The notes beneath the pieces were generated by a model, which was not told where the DNA came from, searched no databases, and was given only the letters and a program-made list of their open reading frames with translations. 64,000 bases of DNA from Streptomyces sp. NBC_01454 (lineage in GTDB: Bacteria > Actinomycetota > Actinomycetes > Streptomycetales > Streptomycetaceae): the NCBI RefSeq assembly GCF_036227565.1, contig NZ_CP109460.1, positions 1,736,001-1,800,000 on the forward strand, given 5' to 3'. Below are positions 1 to 8,253 of this stretch, in pieces; within the stretch, counting starts at the first letter, position 1; each line of letters opens with the position of its first letter. Position numbers and translations under genes: made by a program.

Positions 1-513
1 GTGGTGCTGGGCGCCTTCCGGGAGGCGGCGCACGACGAACCGGATCTGCCGGCCGTCGGGGAGCGGGTCGAGCGGGCGCTGAACCGTCATCTGGCGGGCG
101 AACGGTTCGTCACCGCGGTGCTCGCCGAGATCGGTGACGGTCCGCAGGCCACGCTGCTGAACTTCGGGCATCCGGCGCCGCTGGTGGTCCGCCCCGCCGG
201 CACGGTCGCCTTCGCCGCCCCGCCCGACCGCGCCCTCCCGCTGGGCCTCACTCTCCCGGGCGCCGGGGCGCCGGCCCCCTACACGGTGCCGTTCGCCCCC
301 GGTGACCAGATGCTCTTCTACACCGACGGGGTCACCGAGGCCCGCGACGCGGCGGGCCGCTTCTACCCCCTCGACGAGCGCGCCGCCCTGCTGAAGGACC
401 CCGATCCGGAAGCCGCTCTGCGCGCGGTGCGCGAGGACCTCGTCGAACACGCCGAGGGCCCGCTGCACGACGACGCGGCCATGCTGCTGGTCCGCCACCG
501 GGAGGAACAGTGA
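1..513 (+). CDS. PP2C/SpoIIE-type serine phosphatase, C-terminal part
   Basis: The C-terminal 170 residues of a PPM/SpoIIE-family phosphatase are seen. The signature LFYTDGVTEARD lies near residues 105-116 and the terminal metal-binding DDAAMLLV near 158-165, both typical of Streptomyces RsbU-like phosphatases that dephosphorylate anti-sigma antagonists. The frame is open from base 1, and the GTG there is probably an internal codon, so the N-terminal sensor domains (often PAS/GAF) and the first part of the catalytic fold lie outside the window. It ends with TGA at 511-513. Confidence 0.85.
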   Translation: MVLGAFREAAHDEPDLPAVGERVERALNRHLAGERFVTAVLAEIGDGPQATLLNFGHPAPLVVRPAGTVAFAAPPDRALPLGLTLPGAGAPAPYTVPFAPGDQMLFYTDGVTEARDAAGRFYPLDERAALLKDPDPEAALRAVREDLVEHAEGPLHDDAAMLLVRHREEQ

Positions 514-560
514 TCCGGGTCCTGGTCCGGGGCGGCCGGGGGTAGGGCGCCGCGCCCGGC

Positions 561-1664
561 TCAGCCGTCGCGCCGGCCGCCGCTGCCGTGGCCCTCGTCG
601 GTACCGGGCTCCTCGCCGCCGGCCTCGTCCCGTCCGCCGTCGCGGCGCCGCTCGCCGCCGCCCGCGCCCTTCCCGCGCTCGCCCGCGCCCGGCTTCGCCG
701 CCGCCTTGGCCTCCAGCCGGCGGGCGGCCTCCTCGCGGGCCGCGGCCGTGGCGACCGAGGGCCACACGCGGTCCAGCGAGGCGTTCATCGCGGCGCCGAC
801 CAGCACCGCGAAGGCGGACACCCCGATCCACAGGAGTACCGCGACCGGTGCGGCCAACGAGCCGTAGATCGTGGGGCCCTCGACCGTCGAGGTGAGGTAG
901 AGGCGGAGCAGAAAGCTGCCGAGCACCCACATGCCGAGGGCGACCACCGCGCCGGGAATGTCCTCGGGCCAGGGCGAACGGACCGGTACGGACGCGTGGT
1001 AAAGCGTGGTCAGAAAGGCGACCGACAGGAGCAGGACGACCGGCCAGTACAGCGCCCGGATGATCTGTTCGCCGGCCGGCAGCCAGCTCACGACGGTGTC
1101 GGGGCCGGCGACCATCAGCGGCAGGGCGACGGCGCCGACGACGAGCGCGGCGAGGTACAGCGCGAACGACAGCAGCCGGGTCCGCACGATGCCGCGGCGG
1201 CCGTCGAGGCCGTACATGATGGTGATGGTGTCGACAAAGACATTCATCGCCCGGGAGCCGGACCACAGGGCGATGGCGAAGCCGATGGAAATGACGTCCG
1301 GGCGGCGGCCGGTGAACACATCGTGCAGCAGCGGCCGGGCAATCTCGTTCACGCCGCGGCTGGAGAGTACGGTGCCGGCGCCGGCGAGGATGTGCCGGCG
1401 GACGTCGTTGAGGGTGTCGTTCCCGATCCACGCCTGCGTGTAGCCCAGCACACCGAGCAGGCCGAGGATCAGCGGGGGCAGCGACAGCAGGCTCCAGAAC
1501 GCGGCTTCGGCGGCCAGTCCCGTGACGCGGTACTTCATGCAGGAGCCAACGGTGTCCTTGAGCAGAAGCCAGGCCAGCCGGCGCTTGGAGACATTGCGGT
1601 AGAGGGCACGGGCCTTGGTCAGGCGCCCCGCGGGCCGCTCGGTTGGTTCGTTTGCCGGCTGCAC
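561..1664 (-). CDS. YihY/virulence factor BrkB family inner-membrane protein
   Basis: A 367-residue protein with about six hydrophobic segments, beginning with the family-typical AAEAAFWSLLSLPPLILGLLG near residue 45 and containing the conserved SGSRAMNVFVDTI. The C-terminal 60 residues are a charged Ala/Lys/Gly-rich cytoplasmic tail. YihY/BrkB proteins are integral membrane proteins of uncertain function, once misnamed RNase BN. The GTG start is chosen because it precedes the conserved family N-terminus; an AAGGAG abuts it directly, an unusually short spacing. It is divergent from the acyl-CoA dehydrogenase with only 18 bp between the two starts. Confidence 0.85.
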   Translation of the reverse strand: MQPANEPTERPAGRLTKARALYRNVSKRRLAWLLLKDTVGSCMKYRVTGLAAEAAFWSLLSLPPLILGLLGVLGYTQAWIGNDTLNDVRRHILAGAGTVLSSRGVNEIARPLLHDVFTGRRPDVISIGFAIALWSGSRAMNVFVDTITIMYGLDGRRGIVRTRLLSFALYLAALVVGAVALPLMVAGPDTVVSWLPAGEQIIRALYWPVVLLLSVAFLTTLYHASVPVRSPWPEDIPGAVVALGMWVLGSFLLRLYLTSTVEGPTIYGSLAAPVAVLLWIGVSAFAVLVGAAMNASLDRVWPSVATAAAREEAARRLEAKAAAKPGAGERGKGAGGGERRRDGGRDEAGGEEPGTDEGHGSGGRRDG

Positions 1665-1682
1665 CTCCTTACCGTATCCGGC

Positions 1683-3326
1683 ATGGCAGTCACCACTCAC
1701 ACCGTCACGAACCAGCCCCCGCCGCTGGTCGGATACAACGTCTTCGCGAGCGACCCGGTCCTCACCGAGGGCATCACCCGGCACGTCGCCGCGGCACGGC
1801 TCGACGAGGTACGCGAGGAACTGGACACCCTGGGCCGGGCGGCCGGCTCCGTGCAGGCCCGGCAGTGGGGCGAGCAGGCCAACACCCACCCCCCGGTCCT
1901 GCACACCCATGACCGCTACGGCCACCGCATCGACGAGGTGGAGTTCCACCCGGCCTGGCACCGGCTGCTCGGCCACGCCGTCACCGCCGGGCTGACCGCC
2001 GCCTGGTCGCGGCCCGACGGTCATGTCCGGCGCACCGCCGGATTCCTGGTGTGGACCCAGGCCGAGGCGGGGCACGGCTGTCCGCTGTCGATGACCCATG
2101 CGGCGGTGCCCGCGCTGCGTGCCGAGCCGGAGCTGGCGGCCGAGTGGGAGCCACTGCTGACCTCGCAGATCTACGACCGGGAGCTGCGGCCGGTCGCCGA
2201 GAAGGGCGGGGCGCTGGCCGGGATGGCCATGACGGAGAAGCAGGGCGGCAGCGACGTGCGGTCCCTCACCACCCGCGCCGAGCCGCTGGACGCACCGGGC
2301 GAATACGTCCTGACCGGGCACAAATGGTTCTGTTCGGCGCCGATGTCGGACGCCTTCCTGGTGCTGGCCCGGGCACCGGGAGGGCTCACCTGCTTTCTGC
2401 TGCCCCGGGTGCTGCCGGACGGCAGCCGTAACGCGCTGCGCATCCAGCGGCTCAAGGACAAGCTCGGCAACCGCTCGAACGCCTCGGCGGAGGTGGAGTT
2501 CGACGGGCGGACCTGGGCCCGCCGGGTCGGCGAGGAGGGCCGCGGGGTGGCGACGATCCTCGAGATGGTCGCGGCCACCCGGCTGGACTGTGTCACCGCG
2601 TCGGCGGCGCTGATGCGGCAGGCGGTGGCGCAGGCGACGCACCACACGGCCTACCGGGAGGCGTTCGGCCGCCGGCTGACCGACCAGCCGCTGATGCGCA
2701 ATGTGCTGGCCGATCTGGCGCTGGAGTCGGAGGCGGCGTCCACCCTCGCGCTGCGGCTGGCGGCGGCGTACGACGGCGGCACCGAGCAGGACCGGCACTT
2801 CCTGCGGCTGGCGGTGCCGACCGCGAAATATTGGGTGACCAAGCGCTGCACCCCCCTGGTGGCCGAGGCGCTGGAGTGTCTGGGCGGCAACGGCTACGTG
2901 GAGGAGTCGGGGCTGCCGCGGCTGCTGCGCGAGGCACCGGTCAACTCGATCTGGGAGGGCGCCGGCAATGTCCAGGCGCTGGACGTGCTGCGGGCCCTGC
3001 GGCGCGAACCCGAGGCGCTGAACGCGTTCCTGACCGAGATCGGGACGACGCGCGGCGCGGACCACCGGCTGGACCGGGCGATCCGGGCGATGCTCACCGA
3101 ACTCGCCGATCTGGAGGGGATCGAGGCCCGGGCCCGGCGGCTGGTGGAGCGGATGGCGACGGTGCTCCAGGGGTCGCTGCTGGTGCGCCACGCGCCGCCC
3201 GAGGTCGCGGACGCCTTCTGCGCCTCCCGGCTCGGCGGCGACGCGGGCGCGGCGTTCGGGACGCTGCCGCACACGCTGGATCTCGCGGCGGTGGTGGCGC
3301 GGGCCCGGCCGGAGACCGGCGGCTGA
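1683..3326 (+). CDS. AidB-like acyl-CoA dehydrogenase
   Basis: A 547-residue flavoprotein of the acyl-CoA dehydrogenase superfamily, AidB/DNA-alkylation-response branch. MAMTEKQGGSDVRS and LTGHKWFCSAPMSD form the FAD/substrate-binding middle domain. The C-terminal helical domain carries KYWVTKRCTPL, ALECLGGNGYVEE and the terminal PVNSIWEGAGNVQALDVLR signature. The length fits the AidB family. The ATG at 1683 lacks an obvious Shine-Dalgarno and sits 18 bp from the divergent YihY start, so the transcript may be nearly leaderless. The substrate is unknown; a DNA-protection role is known for E. coli AidB only. Confidence 0.88.
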   Translation: MAVTTHTVTNQPPPLVGYNVFASDPVLTEGITRHVAAARLDEVREELDTLGRAAGSVQARQWGEQANTHPPVLHTHDRYGHRIDEVEFHPAWHRLLGHAVTAGLTAAWSRPDGHVRRTAGFLVWTQAEAGHGCPLSMTHAAVPALRAEPELAAEWEPLLTSQIYDRELRPVAEKGGALAGMAMTEKQGGSDVRSLTTRAEPLDAPGEYVLTGHKWFCSAPMSDAFLVLARAPGGLTCFLLPRVLPDGSRNALRIQRLKDKLGNRSNASAEVEFDGRTWARRVGEEGRGVATILEMVAATRLDCVTASAALMRQAVAQATHHTAYREAFGRRLTDQPLMRNVLADLALESEAASTLALRLAAAYDGGTEQDRHFLRLAVPTAKYWVTKRCTPLVAEALECLGGNGYVEESGLPRLLREAPVNSIWEGAGNVQALDVLRALRREPEALNAFLTEIGTTRGADHRLDRAIRAMLTELADLEGIEARARRLVERMATVLQGSLLVRHAPPEVADAFCASRLGGDAGAAFGTLPHTLDLAAVVARARPETGG

Positions 3327-3357
3327 CCGCGGCGGTGACCCGCCGCCGCGACGGTCG

Positions 3358-3391
3358 GGGAGCGGTGCCGCGCCGACTCGGCACCGCTCCC
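3358..3391. terminator. Bidirectional rho-independent-like terminator
   Basis: A perfect 13-bp inverted repeat (GGGAGCGGTGCCG / CGGCACCGCTCCC) with an 8-nt loop lies exactly between the convergent ends of the acyl-CoA dehydrogenase and the adenylate-kinase-like gene. No long U tract follows, as is common in Streptomyces. Confidence 0.8.
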
Positions 3392-3395
3392 GGTC

Positions 3396-3821
3396 TCAGG
3401 GGCCGTCCGGCGGCCCGTCCGACGGGTCCTGGGTGCGCCCGCGCAGCACCGCGTCCACCGCCACGATGAGGTCGCCGTCCGGCGCCTCCGGCGCGAAGGC
3501 GGCCAGCATCCCGCGCGCCTCGTAGTAGCGCAGCACCCGGCAGGACTCGTCCGCGCCGGTCCACTCCGCGCCGCGCAGCAGCACGACGAGGTCGGCGAAG
3601 GCCAGCGCGGGGCGCAGCGAGCCGATGCCGTTCGCCTCGTCGAGGAGGTGCGGGGCGCTGTCGAGGACATAGCCGCCGGCGGGCAGCGGCTGACGCTGGT
3701 TCAGCAGGTCGGTCGCGGGGAGCCGGGGGACCCCGTAGTGGCCCGCCAGCCGGACGGCGCGCACGACGCGCACCCCTTCGTGCGCACCGATCACCACGAG
3801 GCGCGGAGCGGCGGACACCAT
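3396..3821 (-). CDS. Degenerate adenylate-kinase-like protein
   Basis: A 141-residue protein whose order of elements mimics adenylate kinase. LVVIGAHEGVRVVRA stands where the P-loop GxPGxGKGT should be, followed by GVPRLPATDLL (kinase: GIPHISTGDLL) and GGYVLDSAPHLLDEA (kinase: GFILDGFPR...EA). The C-terminal part resembles the strand and helix after the lid, but the LID is missing. The Walker lysine is absent, so phosphotransfer is unlikely. The ATG at 3821 is preceded by GGGAGG at 8 bp. It is divergent from the GAF regulator, which suggests a shared control region. Homology is inferred from the motif pattern only. Confidence 0.6.
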   Translation of the reverse strand: MVSAAPRLVVIGAHEGVRVVRAVRLAGHYGVPRLPATDLLNQRQPLPAGGYVLDSAPHLLDEANGIGSLRPALAFADLVVLLRGAEWTGADESCRVLRYYEARGMLAAFAPEAPDGDLIVAVDAVLRGRTQDPSDGPPDGP

Positions 3822-3979
3822 GGTGAGCCCCTCCCGCACCGTGCCGACATCGTGCGGCGGCCGATGGAGTCCCGGCGACAACCGGCGGGGTCTCCGACGG
3901 GTGACCGGCGAGCCCGCGGTGGCGAGGCGCCATCGGCCGCCGACAACAGATTCCCCGGTGGGCATCAGGGGTCACAACG

Positions 3980-3999
3980 GTTGCAAAGCGTTGCAGTGC
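3980..3999. promoter_or_regulatory. Candidate operator: 10-bp direct repeat upstream of the GAF regulator
   Basis: GTTGCAAAGC followed at once by GTTGCAGTGC, 8 of 10 bases identical and one helical turn apart, in the divergent 268-bp spacer between the kinase-like gene and the GAF regulator. This is plausible as an autoregulatory site, but no -35/-10 pair is clear around it. Confidence 0.35.
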
Positions 4000-4089
4000 G
4001 TAGCGGCGGACCGGAACAATGGTGCGCCCAGGACGGCCCGATGACGGCACGCCGGGCGGCGCCCGCAGGAGTGCACGACGGAGAGCAGC

Positions 4090-5379
4090 GTGAGCGACAG
4101 ACGGATCGACAGCGCCATCCGGCCGGACCGTGATGTCCGGGCCACCGCGCGCCGCCTCGCCACGGTCCACGAGGCCGCGCTCACGGGCGAGGCGACGGGC
4201 GGCGCGCCGCTCGCCGCACCCCGCGCGGTGATCGGCGAATCCTGGCGCCGGGTGCTGGTCTCGGGCGTGGACCCGGACCGGGACCGACCGCAAAACCCGC
4301 TGTCCGTCGCGGAGTTGGAGCACCGCCGGCAGGCGTCCCCGTTGACGGCGGTGCTGCCGGTGCTCCACGAGGGGCTGCTGCCGGCCGCCGACGCCGCGCA
4401 GCAGATCATGGTCGTCACCGACGCCGAGGGCCGGGTGCTGTGGCGGGAGGGCAGTGCGCCGGTCCGCCGGATGGCCGACCGGCTGGGCTTCGACAAGGGC
4501 GCCGACTGGAGCGAGGGCGTCGTCGGCACCAATGCCATCGGCACCGCACTGGTGGCCCGCCGCCCGGTGCTGGTGCACTCCGCGGAGCACTTCGTCCGCA
4601 GCCACCAGCAGTGGACATGTGCCGCGGCGCCGCTCCACGATCCGCGCGACGGGCGGCTGCTGGGCACGGTGGACATCAGCGGTCCGGCGCCCTCCTTCCA
4701 CCCCACGACGCTCTCCCTGGTGTCCGCGGTCGCCCGGCTCGCGGAGGGCGAGCTGCGCACCCGCCACCAGCTGTCCCTGGAGCGGCTGCGGTCGAGCGCG
4801 GCGCCGGTGCTGGCCCGGTTCGGCGGGCGGGCGCTGGCCGTCGACCCGAGCGGCTGGGTCGTGGGGGTCACCGGCCTGACACCGCCGGACCGGGTGGCGC
4901 TGCCCAAGGAGCCCCAGGCCGGGCCGCTGTGGCTGCCGCGCTACGGCAGGTGCGCGCTGGAGCCGCTGCCCGGCGGCTGGCTGATCCGGGTCGGGGGCCG
5001 GGAGCGGGACCTCGCGCCGAGCCGGGTGGTGCTGGACGTCGGCGGGCCGGACGGCCCGGCACTCACGGTCAGCGGCCCGGCCGGCAGCTGGACGCACGAG
5101 CTGACGCCGCGCCATGCCGAGCTGCTGTTCGTGCTCGCCGCGCATCCGCGGGGGCGCAGCGCCGCCGAACTCGCCCGGGACCTGTTCGGCGACGCGAGCC
5201 GCGCGGTCACGGTGCGGGCCGAACTGTCCCGGCTGCGCCGCCATCTCGGCAGCGTGCTGACGCACCGGCCGTACCGCTTCGCGGACGGGGTGGAGGTGGA
5301 CCTCCGGCTGCCGGCGGCGCGGGCACATCTGCTCCCGCAGTCGTCGGCGCCCGCGGTGGCGGCGGCGCGCCGGGGGTGA
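4090..5379 (+). CDS. GAF-domain transcriptional regulator
   Basis: A 429-residue regulator. Residues about 15-65 form the SWxRV segment seen before GAF domains in AcoR-like proteins. Residues about 95-230 form a GAF domain with the hallmark ADWSEGVVGTNAIGTAL, followed by FVRSHQQWTCAAAPLHDP and GTVDISGP. The C-terminal region (about 330-410: LTPRHAELLFVLAAHPRGRSAAELARDLFG...VTVRAELSRLRRHLG) is a winged helix like that of Streptomyces GAF regulators, replacing the AAA+ and Fis domains of AcoR. It probably senses a small metabolite. The GTG start at 4090 gives a reasonable N-terminus; an AGAGCAG lies upstream. Confidence 0.82.
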   Translation: MSDRRIDSAIRPDRDVRATARRLATVHEAALTGEATGGAPLAAPRAVIGESWRRVLVSGVDPDRDRPQNPLSVAELEHRRQASPLTAVLPVLHEGLLPAADAAQQIMVVTDAEGRVLWREGSAPVRRMADRLGFDKGADWSEGVVGTNAIGTALVARRPVLVHSAEHFVRSHQQWTCAAAPLHDPRDGRLLGTVDISGPAPSFHPTTLSLVSAVARLAEGELRTRHQLSLERLRSSAAPVLARFGGRALAVDPSGWVVGVTGLTPPDRVALPKEPQAGPLWLPRYGRCALEPLPGGWLIRVGGRERDLAPSRVVLDVGGPDGPALTVSGPAGSWTHELTPRHAELLFVLAAHPRGRSAAELARDLFGDASRAVTVRAELSRLRRHLGSVLTHRPYRFADGVEVDLRLPAARAHLLPQSSAPAVAAARRG

Positions 5380-5614
5380 GCGGGCGGGCGGGGAGGAGCC
5401 GACGGCGCGGGGCCGGGGTGAGCCGGGCGGCGCGGGGCCGGGACGGAAATTCGGGGGCGGACGTGCGTTCCCCTCTCCTAGGGTGGCTGCACTCATACCG
5501 CAGCTCTCCAGAAGGACGTCGCAGAACGGGAGCAGCCCGCGCCACCGCGCGCGGAAGAGGACGAGTGGGCGACACCGAGATCCGTCATGCCCGCACGTCT
5601 TTCCGGAGGACCCC

Positions 5615-6287
5615 ATGTCCGTCGGCCTCGGCCTTCCCCTCGGCGACCCCGCACAGCTGCTCAGCTGGGCCCGGCGCGCCGAAGCCAGCCCCTTCACCAC
5701 GGTCGCCGTGCTCGACCGGCTGGTGTTCCACCACCCCGAACCGCTGATCACGCTGGCGCACCCGCGGCCGGCGGCCGGACGCACAGATGGCGACCCTGCG
5801 GCGGCTCTGGTCGGGCGAGCCGCTCTCCGCGGAAGTCGGCCCGGTCGGTCCCGCGCCCGCGCGGCCCGGTGGGCCCGAGGTGCTGTTCGGCGGCTTCGTG
5901 CCCGCCGTGCGGGAGCGCGTCGCCCGCTACGGCGACGGCTTCCTCGGCGCCGCCCTGCCGCCCGCGCACATGGACGGCATGTTCCGCGCCGTGGAGGAAG
6001 CCTGGTCCTGGGCCGGGCGTACGGGACGGCCGCGGCTGCCGGCCCAGGTCAATGTGGCGCTCGGCGGGCCGCCCGTCATCGACCGTGCCCGCCGGGAACT
6101 GCGCGCGTACTACCGGCCGAGCAGCTACACCGACCACGTCGTGGACGGGCTGCTCACCACCGGCGCACAGATCGGCGCGGCGGTGGCCGCGTACCGGGCG
6201 ATCGGGGCGGACGAAGTGATGCTCTACTGCTGGTCCCCGGACCCGGACCAGGTCGAGCGGCTGGCCGACGCGGTGTGCGGAGCGTAG
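5615..6287 (+). pseudogene. Broken LLM-class (luciferase-like) flavin-dependent oxidoreductase
   Basis: The first piece starts at ATG 5615 behind GGAGG and encodes a normal LLM N-terminus (SVGLGLPLGDPAQLLSWARRAE...FTTVAVLDRLVFHHPEPLITLA). At about 5755-5780 homology jumps to another frame, which continues with DAQMATLRRLWSGEP and an intact C-terminal half to the stop at 6287. About 60-65 residues expected between LITLA and the DxxMxTLRRLW helix are missing. That segment normally holds the RLSGGRxxxGxGxG flavin-binding part, so even restoring the frame would not give a working enzyme. The intact relative at 54877-55734 shows the missing section. Confidence 0.7.
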
Positions 6288-6461
6288 TGGCCGGTGCGGT
6301 GTTCGGGGCCCGTAGCCGGTGCAGCGGCGTGCCGCGGGGCCGGGGCGGTCGAGGTGCCGCCGCCCGCCACCCGTTCGGCCGGCTGCGCTCGCCGCCGGCC
6401 CGCGGGCGCGCCTAGCGTGCCGACTGCGGACCGCGGGGCGCGCGGCCGCGGGAGGTGAGCG

Positions 6462-7130
6462 ATGAGCCCGGCAGGCCCGCCCGACGCGGCGCCCGGGGAA
6501 CCGGCCGCACCGCGCCGGCCCCGGTGGGGCGTGCTGGCCCTGGCCGGGCTGATCGGCCTCGGCATGGTGCGCCAGGGGCTGTCCGGTGAGGCGGACGGGC
6601 CGCCGCAGCCGGCGGACGGCAGCGCGCTCTTCCCCGGCGACCTCCCGCCCACCGGCCCGGCGCCGCGGCCGCTGCCCCGTTCCGCGCCCTCCCGGGTGGC
6701 GATTCCCTCGCTCGGGGTGTCGGCACCGCTGATGCCGCTGGGTCTGGACGGGCAGGGCTGGATCGAGGCGCCGCCGGCCGGGGAGCCCCGGCTGGCGGGC
6801 TGGTACGCGGGCGCCCCGGCCCCGGGGGAGAACGGCACCGCAGTCCTGGTGGGGCATGTCGACAGCGCCGGCGGACCCGCGGTGTTCTACGGGCTGGGCG
6901 CCCTGGAGAAGGGCCGGACGATCCGGGTGACCCGCAAGGACGGCCGGACCGCGGTCTTCGAGGTCTACGGGATCCAGGTCTTCGACAAGCGGAAGTTCCC
7001 CGCCCGGAAGGTCTACGGCACCACCGGGCGGCCCGAGCTGCGCGTGCTGACCTGCGGCGGCACCTATGCGGCGGGCTCCGGCTACGCGGGCAACGTGGTG
7101 GTCTTCGCCCGGATGACGGGGACCGCGTAG
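6462..7130 (+). CDS. Class F sortase
   Basis: A 222-residue membrane-anchored transpeptidase-fold protein. One N-terminal transmembrane segment (about residues 22-38) is followed by a Pro-rich linker and a sortase domain. Catalytic His lies in VLVGHVDSAGGPAVF, and the catalytic Cys in LRVLTCGG about 60 residues later. The usual class F arginine before NVVVFA is not evident: the sequence is GYAGNVVVFARM. Class F sortases are common in actinomycetes, and their substrates are mostly unknown; no LPxTG-type protein is adjacent. The ATG has a strong GGAGGTGA. Confidence 0.88.
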   Translation: MSPAGPPDAAPGEPAAPRRPRWGVLALAGLIGLGMVRQGLSGEADGPPQPADGSALFPGDLPPTGPAPRPLPRSAPSRVAIPSLGVSAPLMPLGLDGQGWIEAPPAGEPRLAGWYAGAPAPGENGTAVLVGHVDSAGGPAVFYGLGALEKGRTIRVTRKDGRTAVFEVYGIQVFDKRKFPARKVYGTTGRPELRVLTCGGTYAAGSGYAGNVVVFARMTGTA

Positions 7131-7262
7131 GCGGGCGGCAGCCAGGGGCCGGCGGGCGCAGCTCTCATGATGCGGACGCGCTCCCGCCCGCCCGGGCAGG
7201 CACTTCCCGTCCCCTCCCCCGGCCCGTGGTCGGGCCCGGTCCCGGTGTGATGTGCTGACCGC

Positions 7263-7862
7263 ATGAGCATCTCGGTCACCACCTGGTACCTCGAGCAGAC
7301 CTCACGCGCCGATCTGGCCTCCGTGGAGGGGCCGCCGCCCGAGCAGGGCGTCCGGATCGTCCGCTCCGAGGTGCCGTCGCCGGAGTTCAGCCGCTTCCTC
7401 TATACGGCGGTCGGCGGGGACATCAGCTGGACGGACCGGCTGAGCTGGCCGTACGCCCGCTGGGCGGAGTACGTCGGGCGCCCGGGCAGGGAGACCTGGG
7501 TGGCGTACGAGCGCGGCACCCCCGCCGGGTTCATCGAGCTGGAGGCGGGCCCGGACGGGTCCGTGGAGATCGTCTACTTCGGGCTCGTCCCGGCCTTCCG
7601 GGGGCGCCGGATCGGCGGACTGCTCCTCGCGTACGGGATCGAGCGGGCCTGGGACCTCGCCGAGCGGTGGCCGCAAGCGGCCCCGACGAAGCGGGTGTGG
7701 CTGCACACCTGCAGCAAGGACGGCCGGCACGCGAAGGCCAACTACCTGCGGCGCGGCTTCCGGGTGTACGACACCACGGTGGCCGACGAACCCGACGTGG
7801 CATCCCCCGGCCCGTGGCCCGGCGCGGGCCCGCTCACGGCCGGCGCGACCGCCGGGAAGTGA
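7263..7862 (+). CDS. GNAT family N-acetyltransferase
   Basis: A 199-residue protein with a complete GNAT fold. The acetyl-CoA motif A is YFGLVPAFRGRRIGGLLLAYGIERAW (residues about 104-130), followed by the KRVWLHTCSKDGRHAKANYLRRGFRVYDT motif-B segment. The N-terminal 90 residues carry WTDRLSWPYARWAEYV, seen in actinobacterial GNATs of unknown substrate. It is monocistronic, and the following gene group is preceded by its own leader. Confidence 0.85.
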   Translation: MSISVTTWYLEQTSRADLASVEGPPPEQGVRIVRSEVPSPEFSRFLYTAVGGDISWTDRLSWPYARWAEYVGRPGRETWVAYERGTPAGFIELEAGPDGSVEIVYFGLVPAFRGRRIGGLLLAYGIERAWDLAERWPQAAPTKRVWLHTCSKDGRHAKANYLRRGFRVYDTTVADEPDVASPGPWPGAGPLTAGATAGK

Positions 7863-7954
7863 CCGGCAGCACACTGTCTCGCCATGCGGGACAGAGTTGT
7901 CCAGATTTTGGATGGCGGTGGACTGGCCGGAGAACGGCGTGACAGGCTTCCGTC

Positions 7955-8038
7955 ATGTCTCGAGCTGGAATTGCCTTGGTGAGTCGGCGGCACGTCGACC
8001 TCGGCCGCATGTCCAGCGCCATTTGTCGGGCGGGCTGA
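7955..8038 (+). CDS. Leader peptide of the sulfur-assimilation operon
   Basis: A 27-codon open frame reading MSRAGIALVSRRHVDLGR then MSSAICRAG and stop. It matches the short conserved peptides found before actinobacterial cysteine/sulfur operons, with a single cysteine codon three codons before the end. It lies 216 bp upstream of sulfite reductase and just before a pair of overlapping hairpins. Such peptides are thought to couple ribosome progress through the cysteine codon to downstream expression. The ribosome binding site is weak. The assignment rests on pattern and position; translation is not shown by the sequence itself. Confidence 0.75.
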   Translation: MSRAGIALVSRRHVDLGRMSSAICRAG

Positions 8039-8191
8039 GGTCGCATTCACCAGGGCCTTCGGTCCTTGGCAGCACTCAGCACCACCGTATCTCCGACCAC
8101 CGTCCCCACTGTCGCGGACGCACTGACACCCCCTGTCCCGCAGCCCTCACCGACGCGTCGCCACGCGCCGCTCTTCGGTGTGTCTGCGCTG

Positions 8192-8219
8192 GCCGGACGG
8201 GTGTCCGGCATCCCCGTCC
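8192..8219 (+). promoter_or_regulatory. Mutually exclusive hairpins between leader peptide and sulfite reductase
   Basis: Two perfect 7-bp stems share bases. GCCGGAC/GTCCGGC (8192-8209, 4-nt loop) and GGACGGG/CCCGTCC (8195-8219, 11-nt loop) cannot form together. The pair sits 35-60 bp before the sulfite reductase start and after the leader peptide, the arrangement expected of an attenuator or translation switch. Confidence 0.5.
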
Positions 8220-8253
8220 GCCTCCTTGAGCCCGCCCAGAAGGACAGACATCC

